Shown: positions 21,772-31,979 of the stretch, piece by piece
Layout of the letters: every line of letters starts with the position of its first letter
How positions within the stretch are numbered: the stretch's first letter is position 1
From: Stereocaulon alpinum
Lineage: Eukaryota; Ascomycota; Lecanoromycetes; Lecanorales; Stereocaulaceae
Length of the DNA stretch: 64,000 nt
NCBI GenBank assembly: GCA_018257865.1
Contig: JAEUBA010000006.1
Coordinates: forward strand, 558,001 to 622,000
Reading direction: 5' to 3'
Translations under genes and position numbers: made by a program
The notes under the pieces: generated by a model
What the model was told of the DNA's origin: nothing
What the model saw: the letters and a program-made list of their open reading frames with translations, nothing else
The model's database searches: none

Positions 21772-22538
21772 GAGGTATAGGGATAGTTTTTTTTAGCTGT
21801 TGGAGATGTTGATGGTTCTGTTCTTTGATTTGCTTGTTGTGTTTACGTATTTGCGTACTCATACCACGGGGGCGATCACGCCGTGCTTTTTGCATAGATG
21901 TCACCGTACGCAGTGATGAATGGCCGCTAGCCTTGCCCAAATCTTGCTGGTCATGTAATGCTCTTTTAGCGAGGCCATTCACAAATACGACACTTGGTTA
22001 TCGATGAAAAGCCTCGAAAAGCACCTCGGCCTTCTGCGCGTATGATAATGTCAGCCTGCATTAGTGGTTCCATTTCGGGCTAGGCATTTCAGGCTCCAGC
22101 GCTGAATGCCCCCCCAGATAAGGCTGAAAGGTCCAGATCGAGCACTGCAGCTGAGCTCCAACACTTCTGTTCGCACTCACGCAGCTGCCGGCTACTTCTG
22201 GAGATACTCCCTATTGTGCGAAGATATCGACTGTGAATAACTTGATCACGCTCTGCTCGGCAGAGATAGATGTCTGAGTGTCGGAATAACGTCGCTCCGC
22301 TCCGCAACTAGCGGCTTGGCGCCAACTCCTAGATAAAACACCATAGCTTAGCTAGCTAGATTCAATGAATCCCCAGTTTACCAAGCCCAATAGACACCCT
22401 GCAATCAGGTTGTCCGGGGCAGGTAATAGGGGATCAAGCTACCTACTAATCGGTACTACCTAGACTAGCAGCTAGGTTCTACCGACACTGAGTGTTTCGG
22501 TAGTTGCTAGACCTTCGATAGCCATCATCGATAAGACT
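21046..22538. other. Intergenic with poly-G tract
   Basis: No gene is supported. The left part is C-rich 3' flanking DNA. A 46-base G homopolymer sits at 21725-21770. The last 450 bp precede the large single-exon gene at 22539 and presumably hold its promoter. Confidence 0.45.
21725..21770 (+). repeat. 46-base poly-G homopolymer
   Basis: An uninterrupted run of 46 G. Runs this long are very rare in real fungal DNA and are hard to sequence or assemble. The true length is uncertain. Confidence 0.9.
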
Positions 22539-24830
22539 ATGTCTCTCAGCGCAGCCCCGTGTCTCCAGTGGTCGTTGGACCAAACAGCTGGAGGCATCAT
22601 CTCCATAACCAGGGGCCTGATTCAAGCAGCTACGAGCGACAATGTTCAGATCTCAGCATTACTGGTATGCGAGCAGTTTGGCACAACATTACCAATCTGT
22701 TCCATCACACGGATGAAAGTTGAACAGATGGCAAGGCAGAAACATAGTCAGCCACTCATGTTTATTAAAGCTCAGGCTGGCTTCAGTGCTGGAGACTCCG
22801 CAGACATACTTTCCAGGACGGATGGTGGTGTGAGGTTTTTGTGCTTTGCAGCAATTCTGGTATCTGGGGGGGGGAATGGCATCCAATCAGCTCAACTGCT
22901 TGAAAGCCTTGTCCGGAAGACATCGAAGGCCGATCACATGCTTCCCACCCTGCTTCAGTTGAATGATCTGCTACGTGCTTTGCGACCGAAATTGTTGAAA
23001 TCCGGACTTGTTGCAGAAGTCATTGGCTGGTCCAAACTGTGCCTTTCCGGCCGAGACGCACTTAGAGATATCTGTACGCCTAATGTAGCGCGCATACAAC
23101 AATTAGTGGATGCCTTGAGTCAATGTTTCCGTGTTGGTGAGGAGTCGAGCAACGTCCGGGTAGAGTCCGACATAGCCCATATACCCTGGATCATTAGCGT
23201 GGTGAAATGGTTCCTCGGAAAGCCACCCAACGTTTGGGGGATTGATGGGTCCAAATTGGTTCCGTCAGATCTCTTAGGGGCTACCGTCGTTGAAAGGCAT
23301 AACATTCCCGGGGATTTCGAAGTCTTTATCTGCCGTAAAGTGGAGTCGCTGGACCAATTGATATTGATTGAAGGAGGCCCTGCGAATACGCGTCTCAACT
23401 ACATGAGCGGCCTAATCGACGTTCAGCTATGGTCTAAGCTCCAGATGAAAGCCTTTGACTTACCTGCGGAGCTTTGCGGTCAAGTGTTATATTATGTTCT
23501 CAAGGAATTAGCGCCTAGGATCGTCATGTCAGCTACGATGGTACGCTTCGTAAAGGAATACCAGGGGACTGATAAGGAGTCTTTGTCATCGAATCCCTTT
23601 CATGATCTTAGCACCAATGTTAGTACATTCAAACATATACTGGGTGGACAAGTCCCTTTACCAACGGAAGATCCTGATTTGACGATACTTGGGGAACATA
23701 TACGCGAACAATGTAGTAAATGCACGACGTGCAGGAAAGGCCATGATTGGAGCCCTACACCCACATATCGCCATGAAAGTCTGACCCTAGATGATGAAGG
23801 TTTTCACTACAGTGTCCAAAGACCCTACACACAGCATTATAGGGGTGGGTATTATAGTGTCTACGCTAAGGAACAGTGTTTCAAGCTCAGAGTCGGACTA
23901 TTTGCAGCAAATGTTCTAGCTTTGAGTTTGTTCAATTCAGACCGTCAAATGCAGAACTTTCCAGGGCTAGCATACCCCTGTGACTCGGTAAAAAGCGAGC
24001 TACATCCTTTGAGACTGCCACGCATCAACATTGGCGAAGCTGTTGCTGAGTCAGATTCTTGGTATGATCTCGTCGTTTATGGTTGGTGGTTACTTTTCAC
24101 GCAGAAGGTGTCTGTCTTGCAGTGTAGCTGTGAACCTATCTTCAATGCGGCTCTGTCTCTACTGGGCCACTCAAAACTCCAGCAAGGTAGGACCACATTA
24201 TCATCAGATTGGGGTCAAGTCGTCTATCCTGGCATTCTAGAAGGACGTGCTGCCACTCGAATTGGATATCTCCAGCTGAGATGCATACCTGGCAGCCTCC
24301 GCTGGAATGGGCAAACAATTCGTGCACTTACCTCGAGTCATGACGCTTCTGAACAAGGTTTGAGGTCAGACCACCCTATGATAGGAAGTGCGTATGTGCC
24401 GGTGCCCCGGATTGAATGGGACCGTCCGTTCAGCCTTTTCGTGAATGATCTCCAGGGTATGACTACACTATCGATCTCAATCACGAGCCAATCAATGTCC
24501 TCTCATCAATTCGGAGTGATGTTCAGTCCTTGGAATTTGCTCGAAGGCACAAGCCGGACAATATTCTCACCGCCATGCGCGCACGCCCGTGATACGCCAG
24601 CAGGCGTTCTCGGGAATGAATTCGGCCTTGCTATGGATCCTTTAGAGGTCAAAATTCTCGACTTCGAGCCGGGTCAAGAACAAGTGTTGGTGCCGCATCA
24701 CGGAGACTCCTTTGCTCAAATTATGCAAGTTGCCAGGGTGGCGGAGTGTTGTGTTTTGCACTACGACGGCTGTATTCGATGTGCTTTGCAACTTGCAAAG
24801 GATATGGATGTCAAGATGGTCATATGCTAA
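22539..24830 (+). CDS. Unrecognised 763-residue protein
   Basis: One uninterrupted exon of 763 codons from MSLSAAPCLQWSLDQTAGG to a TAA at 24828-24830. The composition is that of a globular soluble protein, with no signal peptide and no obvious membrane segment. A Cys-containing stretch near residues 390-405 (HIREQCSKCTTCRKGHDW) could bind a metal. Aromatic-rich blocks follow (HYRGGYYSVY; DSWYDLVVYGWWLLF). I do not recognise a domain; the general look is of large lineage-specific Pleosporales-type proteins in accessory regions. It stands alone, next to repeat-rich DNA. The length of the open frame makes it almost certainly a real gene. Confidence 0.82.
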   Translation: MSLSAAPCLQWSLDQTAGGIISITRGLIQAATSDNVQISALLVCEQFGTTLPICSITRMKVEQMARQKHSQPLMFIKAQAGFSAGDSADILSRTDGGVRFLCFAAILVSGGGNGIQSAQLLESLVRKTSKADHMLPTLLQLNDLLRALRPKLLKSGLVAEVIGWSKLCLSGRDALRDICTPNVARIQQLVDALSQCFRVGEESSNVRVESDIAHIPWIISVVKWFLGKPPNVWGIDGSKLVPSDLLGATVVERHNIPGDFEVFICRKVESLDQLILIEGGPANTRLNYMSGLIDVQLWSKLQMKAFDLPAELCGQVLYYVLKELAPRIVMSATMVRFVKEYQGTDKESLSSNPFHDLSTNVSTFKHILGGQVPLPTEDPDLTILGEHIREQCSKCTTCRKGHDWSPTPTYRHESLTLDDEGFHYSVQRPYTQHYRGGYYSVYAKEQCFKLRVGLFAANVLALSLFNSDRQMQNFPGLAYPCDSVKSELHPLRLPRINIGEAVAESDSWYDLVVYGWWLLFTQKVSVLQCSCEPIFNAALSLLGHSKLQQGRTTLSSDWGQVVYPGILEGRAATRIGYLQLRCIPGSLRWNGQTIRALTSSHDASEQGLRSDHPMIGSAYVPVPRIEWDRPFSLFVNDLQGMTTLSISITSQSMSSHQFGVMFSPWNLLEGTSRTIFSPPCAHARDTPAGVLGNEFGLAMDPLEVKILDFEPGQEQVLVPHHGDSFAQIMQVARVAECCVLHYDGCIRCALQLAKDMDVKMVIC

Positions 24831-25610
24831 GTCGAAGTACTCTGCTAAGGATTCGGACTCCAGGAGCGCAGTCTTCGAAACACGCGTCATGAGAAATAGA
24901 AATGTCGTTCATGTCAATAGCGGAGTTTGGTCACAGCGCGTTGGTATTCTGGTGTCGGTAAATCTGATGTCATTACAGCTAGCCTAGACATCTGTGAGGA
25001 AGGCGCAACGTTTCATTTCACATTTCCTCCGCACATGAGCAATTTGGGCAAAATTCCATTACCTTAGTCTCCTTCAACGTGGGAACGGTTCCCTTTTTAA
25101 TCAAATGGAGGTAACGAATTAAAACTACAGACGAAGCTCCATTCCCACCACCTCTGTAATTATTAAACGAGTGGATGAAGCTGAACACCATAACTCACAA
25201 GCCTCAATCCTCCCCATCTCGCCATCACAGCTAGCAAAACCATCCTTCTACCCCGTTCAGACTCCAACTCGCCTAGCGCTATTATCATCAGGCAAGTAGT
25301 GCAGCATATCATAACTCCCCCCATCTAACCCCCCCCCTCTCCCTCTCCCCCCCCCTCCAACCACTATACCCCACAAGAGGCCTCTAACTCTCACATCAAC
25401 ATATCAACATCAAAACCGACACATCAACACATCAAAAACAAATCCAACATCTCAACACATCAAATCCAACACAAACCGAAACAGACACCGTAGCCGTAGC
25501 CATAGCCATAGCCACAAGAACTCCCGTAGTAGAACTACGAGAGCGCGCGGCCTACGAGAGCTATATGTGCGTATATAGCCGTATAGGACGTACGAGCATA
25601 CACGAGCCAC

Positions 25611-25644
25611 ACGAGTATCGTTCTCAAGGCAGAACGATACTCGT
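25611..25644. repeat. Perfect 14 bp inverted repeat (hairpin)
   Basis: ACGAGTATCGTTCT is followed by the 6-base loop CAAGGC and its exact reverse complement. No T-run follows, so it is not a simple terminator. It could be a remnant of an inverted-repeat element or a structural signal in a transcript. Confidence 0.85.
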
Positions 25645-25864
25645 TTCACAAGGTAGGGATGAGGTTACCGGTGGATTGGACGTGTAGAGGAGGGGAGGGG
25701 GGGAGGGGAGATTAGAGTGGGATGGGTTGGGATGAGAGGACGGAGTGGAGCGAGGAGATAGCGTTGACAGGTAAGGAGGGTAGATAGTTAGGGTAGGTAG
25801 TAGATAGAAGGTTTATTTGAGGGTAGGGAGTGGCTTAAGCCTTGTTTTACGAAAGTTGGGGAAA

Positions 25865-26213
25865 GGAAGAGGAAGAGGAAGAGGAAGAGGAAGAGGAAGA
25901 GGAAGAGGAAGAGGAAGAGGAAGAGGAAGAGGAAGAGGAAGAGGAAGAGGAAGAGGAAGAGGAAGAGGAAGAGGAAGAGGAAGAGGNNNNNNNNNNNNNN
26001 NNNNNNNNNNNNNNNNNNNNNNNNNNNNNNNNNNNNNNNNNNNNNNNNNNNNNNNNNNNNNNNNNNNNNNNNNNNNNNNNNNNNNGAGGAAGAGGAAGAG
26101 GAAGAGGAAGAGGAAGAGGAAGAGGAAGAGGAAGAGGAAGAGGAAGAGGAAGAGGAAGAGGAAGAGGAAGAGGAAGAGGAAGAGGAAGAGGAAGAGGAAG
26201 AGGAAGAGGAAGA
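25865..26213 (+). repeat. GAAGAG hexamer repeat with sequence gap
   Basis: A pure purine tract made of GAAGAG units on both sides of a 99-base run of N (25987-26085). The flanks match, so the gap is most likely more of the same repeat. The true length is unknown. Such tracts can form triplex DNA and are unstable. Confidence 0.95.
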
Positions 26214-26841
26214 GGGGGAGGGTCTAATGGAAACAGTATCAGCGGTTAATAGCGTGAAGATATAAACCATCTATCTCACTGCACTGCTATATCGATTCAT
26301 GTTATATCTCCAATAGGAATCTCTACCTCATTGATTCTTCTACCGTCACAGCGTCCATGAGCGTTCTCCCACGAACATGTCTGCGTATCACGTACGGGCT
26401 TGATGTAAGAAAATATAAGACCTGGAGACCGTCGTCATATTCGAAGATCTCATCGAAAAGTATCAGCTACAGATATGCTCGGCAGCCTTCGTGCTTATCC
26501 GAGCAGGACTCCATTCAATCGCAGTCCTACCTTGTTCCCAGACCCAACATGCCGGAAAAAGTGCAAAGTCATGATGAAGTAGGAATGACGGCGAAGAACT
26601 CCAAAATGTATCTTGGTATTGCGGAGCCTCAGATACATATATAGATTGATCTCCCCTAGCAAGACGCTCGCTTAGAGCACGACTACCTTCATGATTTTTC
26701 AGCAACGCTAATTTAGACAGCAAGTGCGAACAGCGCTAATGGCAAATGCAAAACCGTTTATAGATGATCTAACAACGTCATTTCGAACCCTTGTTGTTCG
26801 CCAATTGTGGTCAATTTCCAAATACAATTGCCCCAAACACT

Positions 26842-28798
26842 CTACGAATTCTCTTCCTCGTCCTCAGGGCCCCCAGCCAAAGCTGCAGCAATAGAGGCGC
26901 CAATCACAGCACTATCACTAGTCTTTTCAAGCAAGACCCTCTTCTCTTTCCCAGCTTGCATGCTGATCATCTGATCTATGATCTTCTGGGCCTTTTCCAT
27001 GTATTCCGGGTATCTATTGATTACACTGCCGTCACATCCAATGGAGATGTGGTCTAGATCGTCAATTGGGAAGCCCGCGTTGATTTCCAGTTCCCGTAAA
27101 AGCGAGGCTAATGCGTGGACTCCAGTGGAAACATAGGCTATAGAGCGAGTTGATACGTGACGAACTGTTTGTTGAACAAAGTAGGCATCGGCACGGGTTA
27201 TCTTGTAAGTATTCGGAGGATTACACTCCCAGAAGGAGCCCAGGCGAGTCCTCACCTTGCACAAGGTGTCAGTCTCCATCTCCGCGAGAACCTTGGTGCT
27301 CAAACCGGCAGCATAGGGAATAGCTAGTAACGGAGGAATATTCCCATCGAAGAGACCCGCCGTCCGTGTTGCATCAACAATGATAAGTCGTACGATCTCG
27401 GCCATGTAGCGTCCTGCGACAAGATACTCGAAGAATTGATAATCCGGGAGCCTATGATGATTGTTGAGGTCGTCGTCCCTGCGCACACAACAGAGTCAGT
27501 ATTAGCCTCCACGGATACGAGCCAGTAGCCAATAGTGAGTTACTTGTTTGGGGATATGAGCTAGGTGTATGAGAAAGGTTCGAGAACTAAGTCAGAGGTA
27601 TATGCCTTTTGGGGATATGAATGGATAGTGTGAGACGGGAACTGGGCATTGCGAATTGAGTCTTTGCTTCTGCGACGTGTTTACGACTCAGATAGCGGCC
27701 TCGACGGGGAAGTCAACGCTTCGAAAAGAACGTACCAGCGAGTAGTTGGAAAGATGTTCTTGCCGTACATGCTGAACTCTGTATTGGTGAGCACGTGAGA
27801 AATGCAATTGATATTAGGTCGTCCAGCCAACTTGGTCTGACCCAGGGAGGCTGCGGGTAAGTGTATAGCTGCGTTGATTCCAGTCCCGAGGATGACGGCT
27901 AAACGTGTGGCTGGGTCCAAGTAGGCTCGGCTAAGTAGTGTAGCGGAGCAATCGTTCACGACAGCATCAAGACGGACGTTGAGGTTCTGTGGAGGTCAGC
28001 ATCCACGAAGGAGACAATCTACGGGGTACCCGTACCCCACGTTCACAGGCTTGAGCAATGATATGGCCAAGATCGTGGCCTATGCATATTTACCAGTCAG
28101 CATTACACCTGACCGCTATCACACAGGGTTGTAGGACATGCCTAGGGAGAATAACCTAGCTGTTGCTCCTGCAACATGTCGAAGGATTCAGATATTGGTC
28201 TCAAAGGGAGAGAAACACTCGAAACGTACATACCCTTGACTAGATCTGAGAAGTAGTAACCCTTCCCCATGCCCAAGACATTTCCGCTTCGGATCGATGT
28301 CTGCCTGCCCTTACGTCAGTTAAGCTGACCAGGCTGCTTGTCCAAAGGGGCATAGACTGACTCAATTGGGAACGACCAAGCGACACCCATGCGCAGAGGC
28401 CCATCCATCTTCTCCGGATTCATGCCCGCCTTCCTGAGCATACACTTGATCTTATCCACCAGCCAATCGAAAAAGGCGTATTCTTTGAGCATTTTGACCT
28501 CATCGTCAACAGTGAAGACCATCTGGTGGTCTACCCGTAGAGAGTCTGGCCTCCGCCTTTTTCCTCGCAGGTGTACCAGTGCCATCCATAGATTCGAGCC
28601 TCCCACTTCTACTCCCAGAAACAATCCTTCTTCATCTCCTGTAGGGAGGGTATAGTTGAAGGAGGGTAGCATGTTTTGCGCACTCGAGATGAGGTGTTGT
28701 TTGAGTTCGGCTTGGAGGTCCTTCGATAGAGACAACAAGGATTCGACGTTTGACCGCTGTTCGAAGCCGATTTTCACCTCCTCGAGGAGATCGTTCAT
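26842..28798 (-). CDS. Divergent hexokinase-family protein
   Basis: Five exons (28798-28362, 28304-28234, 28079-28036, 27986-27736, 27478-26842) give 479 residues; every junction keeps phase and the small exons 2 and 3 restore family motifs. Visible are LPTGDEEGLFLGVEVGGSN (phosphate-1), WSFPIEQTSIRSG (sugar site, formed across intron 1), VVNDCSATL with the catalytic Asp near residue 196, ILGTGINAA, NTEFSMYG, GCDGSVINRYP (phosphate-2) and SDSAVIGASIAAAL (adenosine). The phosphate-1 loop departs from DxGGTNxR: Asp is Glu, Thr is Ser and the Arg is Trp. It could be an N-acetylglucosamine kinase (HXK3-like) or one of the non-catalytic regulatory hexokinases (HxkC/XprF type). Intron 4 is unusually long (257 bp). 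An additional upstream exon cannot be excluded. Confidence 0.85.
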
Positions 28799-29808
28799 CC
28801 TTTGGTCAAGCTCTGGGGCGATCTCGTCTCTACTGTGATCAGTCTCTGGTGGTCATCATGAACACGACGAAGAATGCGCTTTGGTATTTTCGACATGGAG
28901 TTCAGATAATTGTACGTACAAGACATTTGAGCACGTAATTGTAGACATGATGTTGATCTGCCCTAGATCTATGGTATCATCCTGTAGATAATGCATTGAA
29001 TTGGCGCTCACAGGACCCAGAAGCTCGCCCGGAGTGGATATGTTGAAGAGCTAGGATGGGGAGTGCAATGGGAATGAGACCGAGACTTCTGCTTGGTAAG
29101 CCCGAGAGGCCTCCGAGGGAGGTAAGGAGCAGACAAATGCTCTAAAAGTCAATCGATAGTAATAGCTCTAGCGAACAAGCTGTCAGGAGCGTCTCCGAGG
29201 GATTGACGTCCAGGCCCAACTCACGTTCAATCTCAGAAGTGGGAAGCACCAGCAGCCTGACAAATGATAACCTCACCCCCACAATCCCACGAAGCTACCA
29301 GTATATAGCATCTCAACAATGAGACTTGCAGTCCAGAATTGCCAGATCAACGATAGTTTGGTGGTATGGCGCTGGGGTGCCCGTATAGCGATGCTACGCA
29401 GTGAGCCTCAGGGTGACATCGGACTTACGGCTCGGGCGGAAGAGCGGCAGGCAGGATGGCATCTCGGTGATCATAGCCAAGGTAAGGTTTCTGTCCATTT
29501 GCAATAGTTGCAGGAAGCTGGTACAAGATTGAGTAAAATGAGCGAGTTGTGGAGAACGAAGGTCGGCGGGATGATGCAGGAGGCTGTCATAGGGTTGCAG
29601 CTGCCGGAGACTCGGCTAAGGACAGCCACCCTTGTATTGGATCTACCATAGAGCGAGAGAGACTAGACATAGTGCTACGTAGATGCGAAGCTTTGAGGCT
29701 CTTCGGATTTTATAAGCTGCTAGCTATGCTATTGAAAGTACCCTAGCAGGGCCGCGAAGCAATCAAAACTCCCCTTCAAACCTGAACTACATTCTGAAGC
29801 CTGCTCAC
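28799..29808. other. Intergenic, no gene seen
   Basis: Upstream region of the hexokinase-like gene and 3' flank of the UNC93-like gene. No coding frame with family resemblance and no repeats. Confidence 0.4.
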
Positions 29809-31462
29809 TCATACTTTCTCCCCCAGCCCTGTTTGCTCCTCCACAGCCAGCGGTTTAACATCCTCGTACGTCTCATCCGTAAATTCCAAGTCTTCATCAA
29901 TCGGCACTGTGTCTCTAATCTTGATAAAGATGAGTGGCGCCGCAATGACCAAACTCCCAGCCAACAACGCCCAAGAACTCGCAAATTCATTCATGAAAGG
30001 CACCTTAAGGGCATCAATGCGGAATGTGATGACGGAGCCAGCGGATTGTATGCCTTTATAGAAGCCCGCGAAGTTGGCGAGTTTTCGGCCGTTGTTTGTG
30101 AGTGCGCCCATGAACCAGTAGACGCATGTTTGCCAGGCCGCTGGTACGTGTCAGCATTGGGAAATCCAGGCAAACGTATGTAGAGGGACGCACCATCATA
30201 AAAGCCATAAAACATGTAAAGAAACATGGGTCCAACGTATCCATGGGTTGTCCAATCATCTTTGACGTAAGTCTTCGGGCTTGTCTCTGCTCTTGTGTAC
30301 CCCTTTTGCCACGCATAGCCGCCTCCCCAAATCACCATCGTGAGCACGAATAGCAGGCCCCAAGCGACCTTCGCCCTCATCGTGCGTCTCAAGCTTCGAA
30401 TGTCGAGCACATACCCGAACACATACGCGCCAATAATCTGACTGATCCAATAGAGTGTATTATTCAACGCTCTGGTCCTGATGTTGAATTTGGCACCGTT
30501 GACACCGTTGAATTGGTACGAGTAGAACCAATTGCTGGCGAGGAACATAGGAAAGAGGAAGACGATCCAGACGTCCGTCTGGAGAACTTCCCACAGGCCG
30601 AGCAGTTCGCTGCGCCAGGATGGGTGCTTCATCAGGATTACGTGCGAGCCGTCAGAGCGAACAACGTCACGACCATTTACGAGGGTCAAGGCAAGGCAGG
30701 CACCAAGAAAAGTGAGGACCATGAATCCAATGTAGGTGCCATCGGAGACGGTGCCGGCGGTAGAGTGGATGTTTTCGCCCAATGGAATGCTGAGGCAGGC
30801 GAATCAGCCTAATGGGCAAGTGATGGATCTAAATGAGATTGATGCAAGACTCACAGGCTACCAATGACACCGCCTAGGTTGAAAATCATCCAGAACCACG
30901 ATATATACCTCCCTTTCGCATTCTCCTCCGGATACGACATCATGATAGCACCCTGAGCCGCCCATAGCATCCCAGCACAGACACCAAGTATAGCGCCCGC
31001 AAAAATCACAAATCCTGAATTCTGGTTGTGATTGTAGCTTAGGTAGCTCGAAACGTAGAGGCAATATCCTAAGCCGCCAAGGCTCAAGGTTAGTTTGATA
31101 CCAAGTCGATTGGTGATGCTTCCCGCGAAGAACCCCACCACGCTGAACGTAGAGTAGACGGCGACGAGGGAATTATCAGCGGTGGTCGCATCGACCTGAC
31201 CACCTCCGCCCAGACCATTGAGCGCATTGAACATGCCGGGGCAGAAAAAGCAGACGAGTGCGACGAGGACGAGCTGGACGGGCGGCGAGGCATAGCAAGG
31301 TATGGTCCAGGGTCCGAGGCGGTAGGTTCGGTATTTCCATCCTGTAGGGTATACGACTGATGTGTTTTGTTCCGTATTTGGTGAATGCTGCTTTTTTGGC
31401 GGGGTTTCGATTGTTGTGTCATTGGCCATAGGGCCTTGCTTTTCGGACTCGAAGCCTGCCAT
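29809..31462 (-). CDS. UNC93-like (DUF895) major-facilitator membrane protein
   Basis: Three exons (31462-30855, 30789-30194, 30140-29809) give 511 residues with matching phases. After a polar N-terminus of about 55 residues there are some 11-12 membrane helices. Typical family segments are QLVLVALVCFFCPGMFNALN, NRLGIKLTLSLGGLGYCLY, a PEENAKGRYISWFWMIFN loop, GLLFVLTMVIWGGGYAW and, across intron 2, AAWQTCVYWFMGALTNN. Fungal UNC93/DUF895 proteins are plasma- or vacuolar-membrane transporters or channel regulators with mostly unknown substrates. It ends about 1 kb before the hexokinase-like gene, and starts about 500 bp from the 3' end of the betaine aldehyde dehydrogenase gene, all on the same strand. 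A link to choline or sugar uptake is only a guess. Confidence 0.92.
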
Positions 31463-31979
31463 TGTGGGTTTTGATGCTTGTTGACTTTACGGTGAGGTAA
31501 GATTCGCGTTGAAGGTTGGTCTTGCTCTGAAATGCAAGGAGCTGCGGGGGAAGTTTATTCAGTGCAGGGAAAGTGCGGAACAAGTGAGCAAAGTAAGGGG
31601 GCTCGCATGATCCAGTACACAATCTGCAGTGCCCCAAATTGGAGATCCTTACGGTGATACGATCACAGCATACGATGCTGTCTTTGCATAGCACAGCCAA
31701 CACCGATGAGTGTCGCGCAAGTGAGCTCTCGGGAGCCACAGCAAGTTCAACCCTGATTGGCTCAAGGTTATCAACGGTTGTACCGATGTGCACAAGCGTG
31801 CTTAAGTCCGAGTGAGTACCGTGCCTTGGCTTCCAAGAAAGCAAAGTCTCCGCCGCAAGACATAGCGCCCTTCACGATAAGCGGGGTCATGTTGCCAAGG
31901 CGTTGCAATGCATATCTAGCCACTCTAGCCCATGTAACCCTGTGATGGCATTCACAATATGCGACTTGGACTTCGCTTT
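31463..31979. promoter_or_regulatory. Promoter of UNC93-like gene / 3' flank of BADH
   Basis: A 517 bp spacer on the minus strand between two same-strand genes. No specific element is recognised. Confidence 0.35.

Larger units (their letters stand above)
24831..26841. other. Gene-free low-complexity region with assembly gap
   Basis: No gene is supported. It contains C homopolymer runs around 25,325-25,360, AACATCAACA-type repeats around 25,395-25,470, a perfect hairpin at 25611-25644, and a long purine hexamer repeat with a 99 N gap. The long open frames across the hexamer repeat are produced by the repeat itself. Confidence 0.6.

Noticed and set aside
25788..26270. Long open frames of Glu, Arg-Lys or Ser repeats on both strands
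   Set aside because: They are generated by the GAAGAG repeat and run through the N gap; no start context or flanking protein sequence supports a gene.
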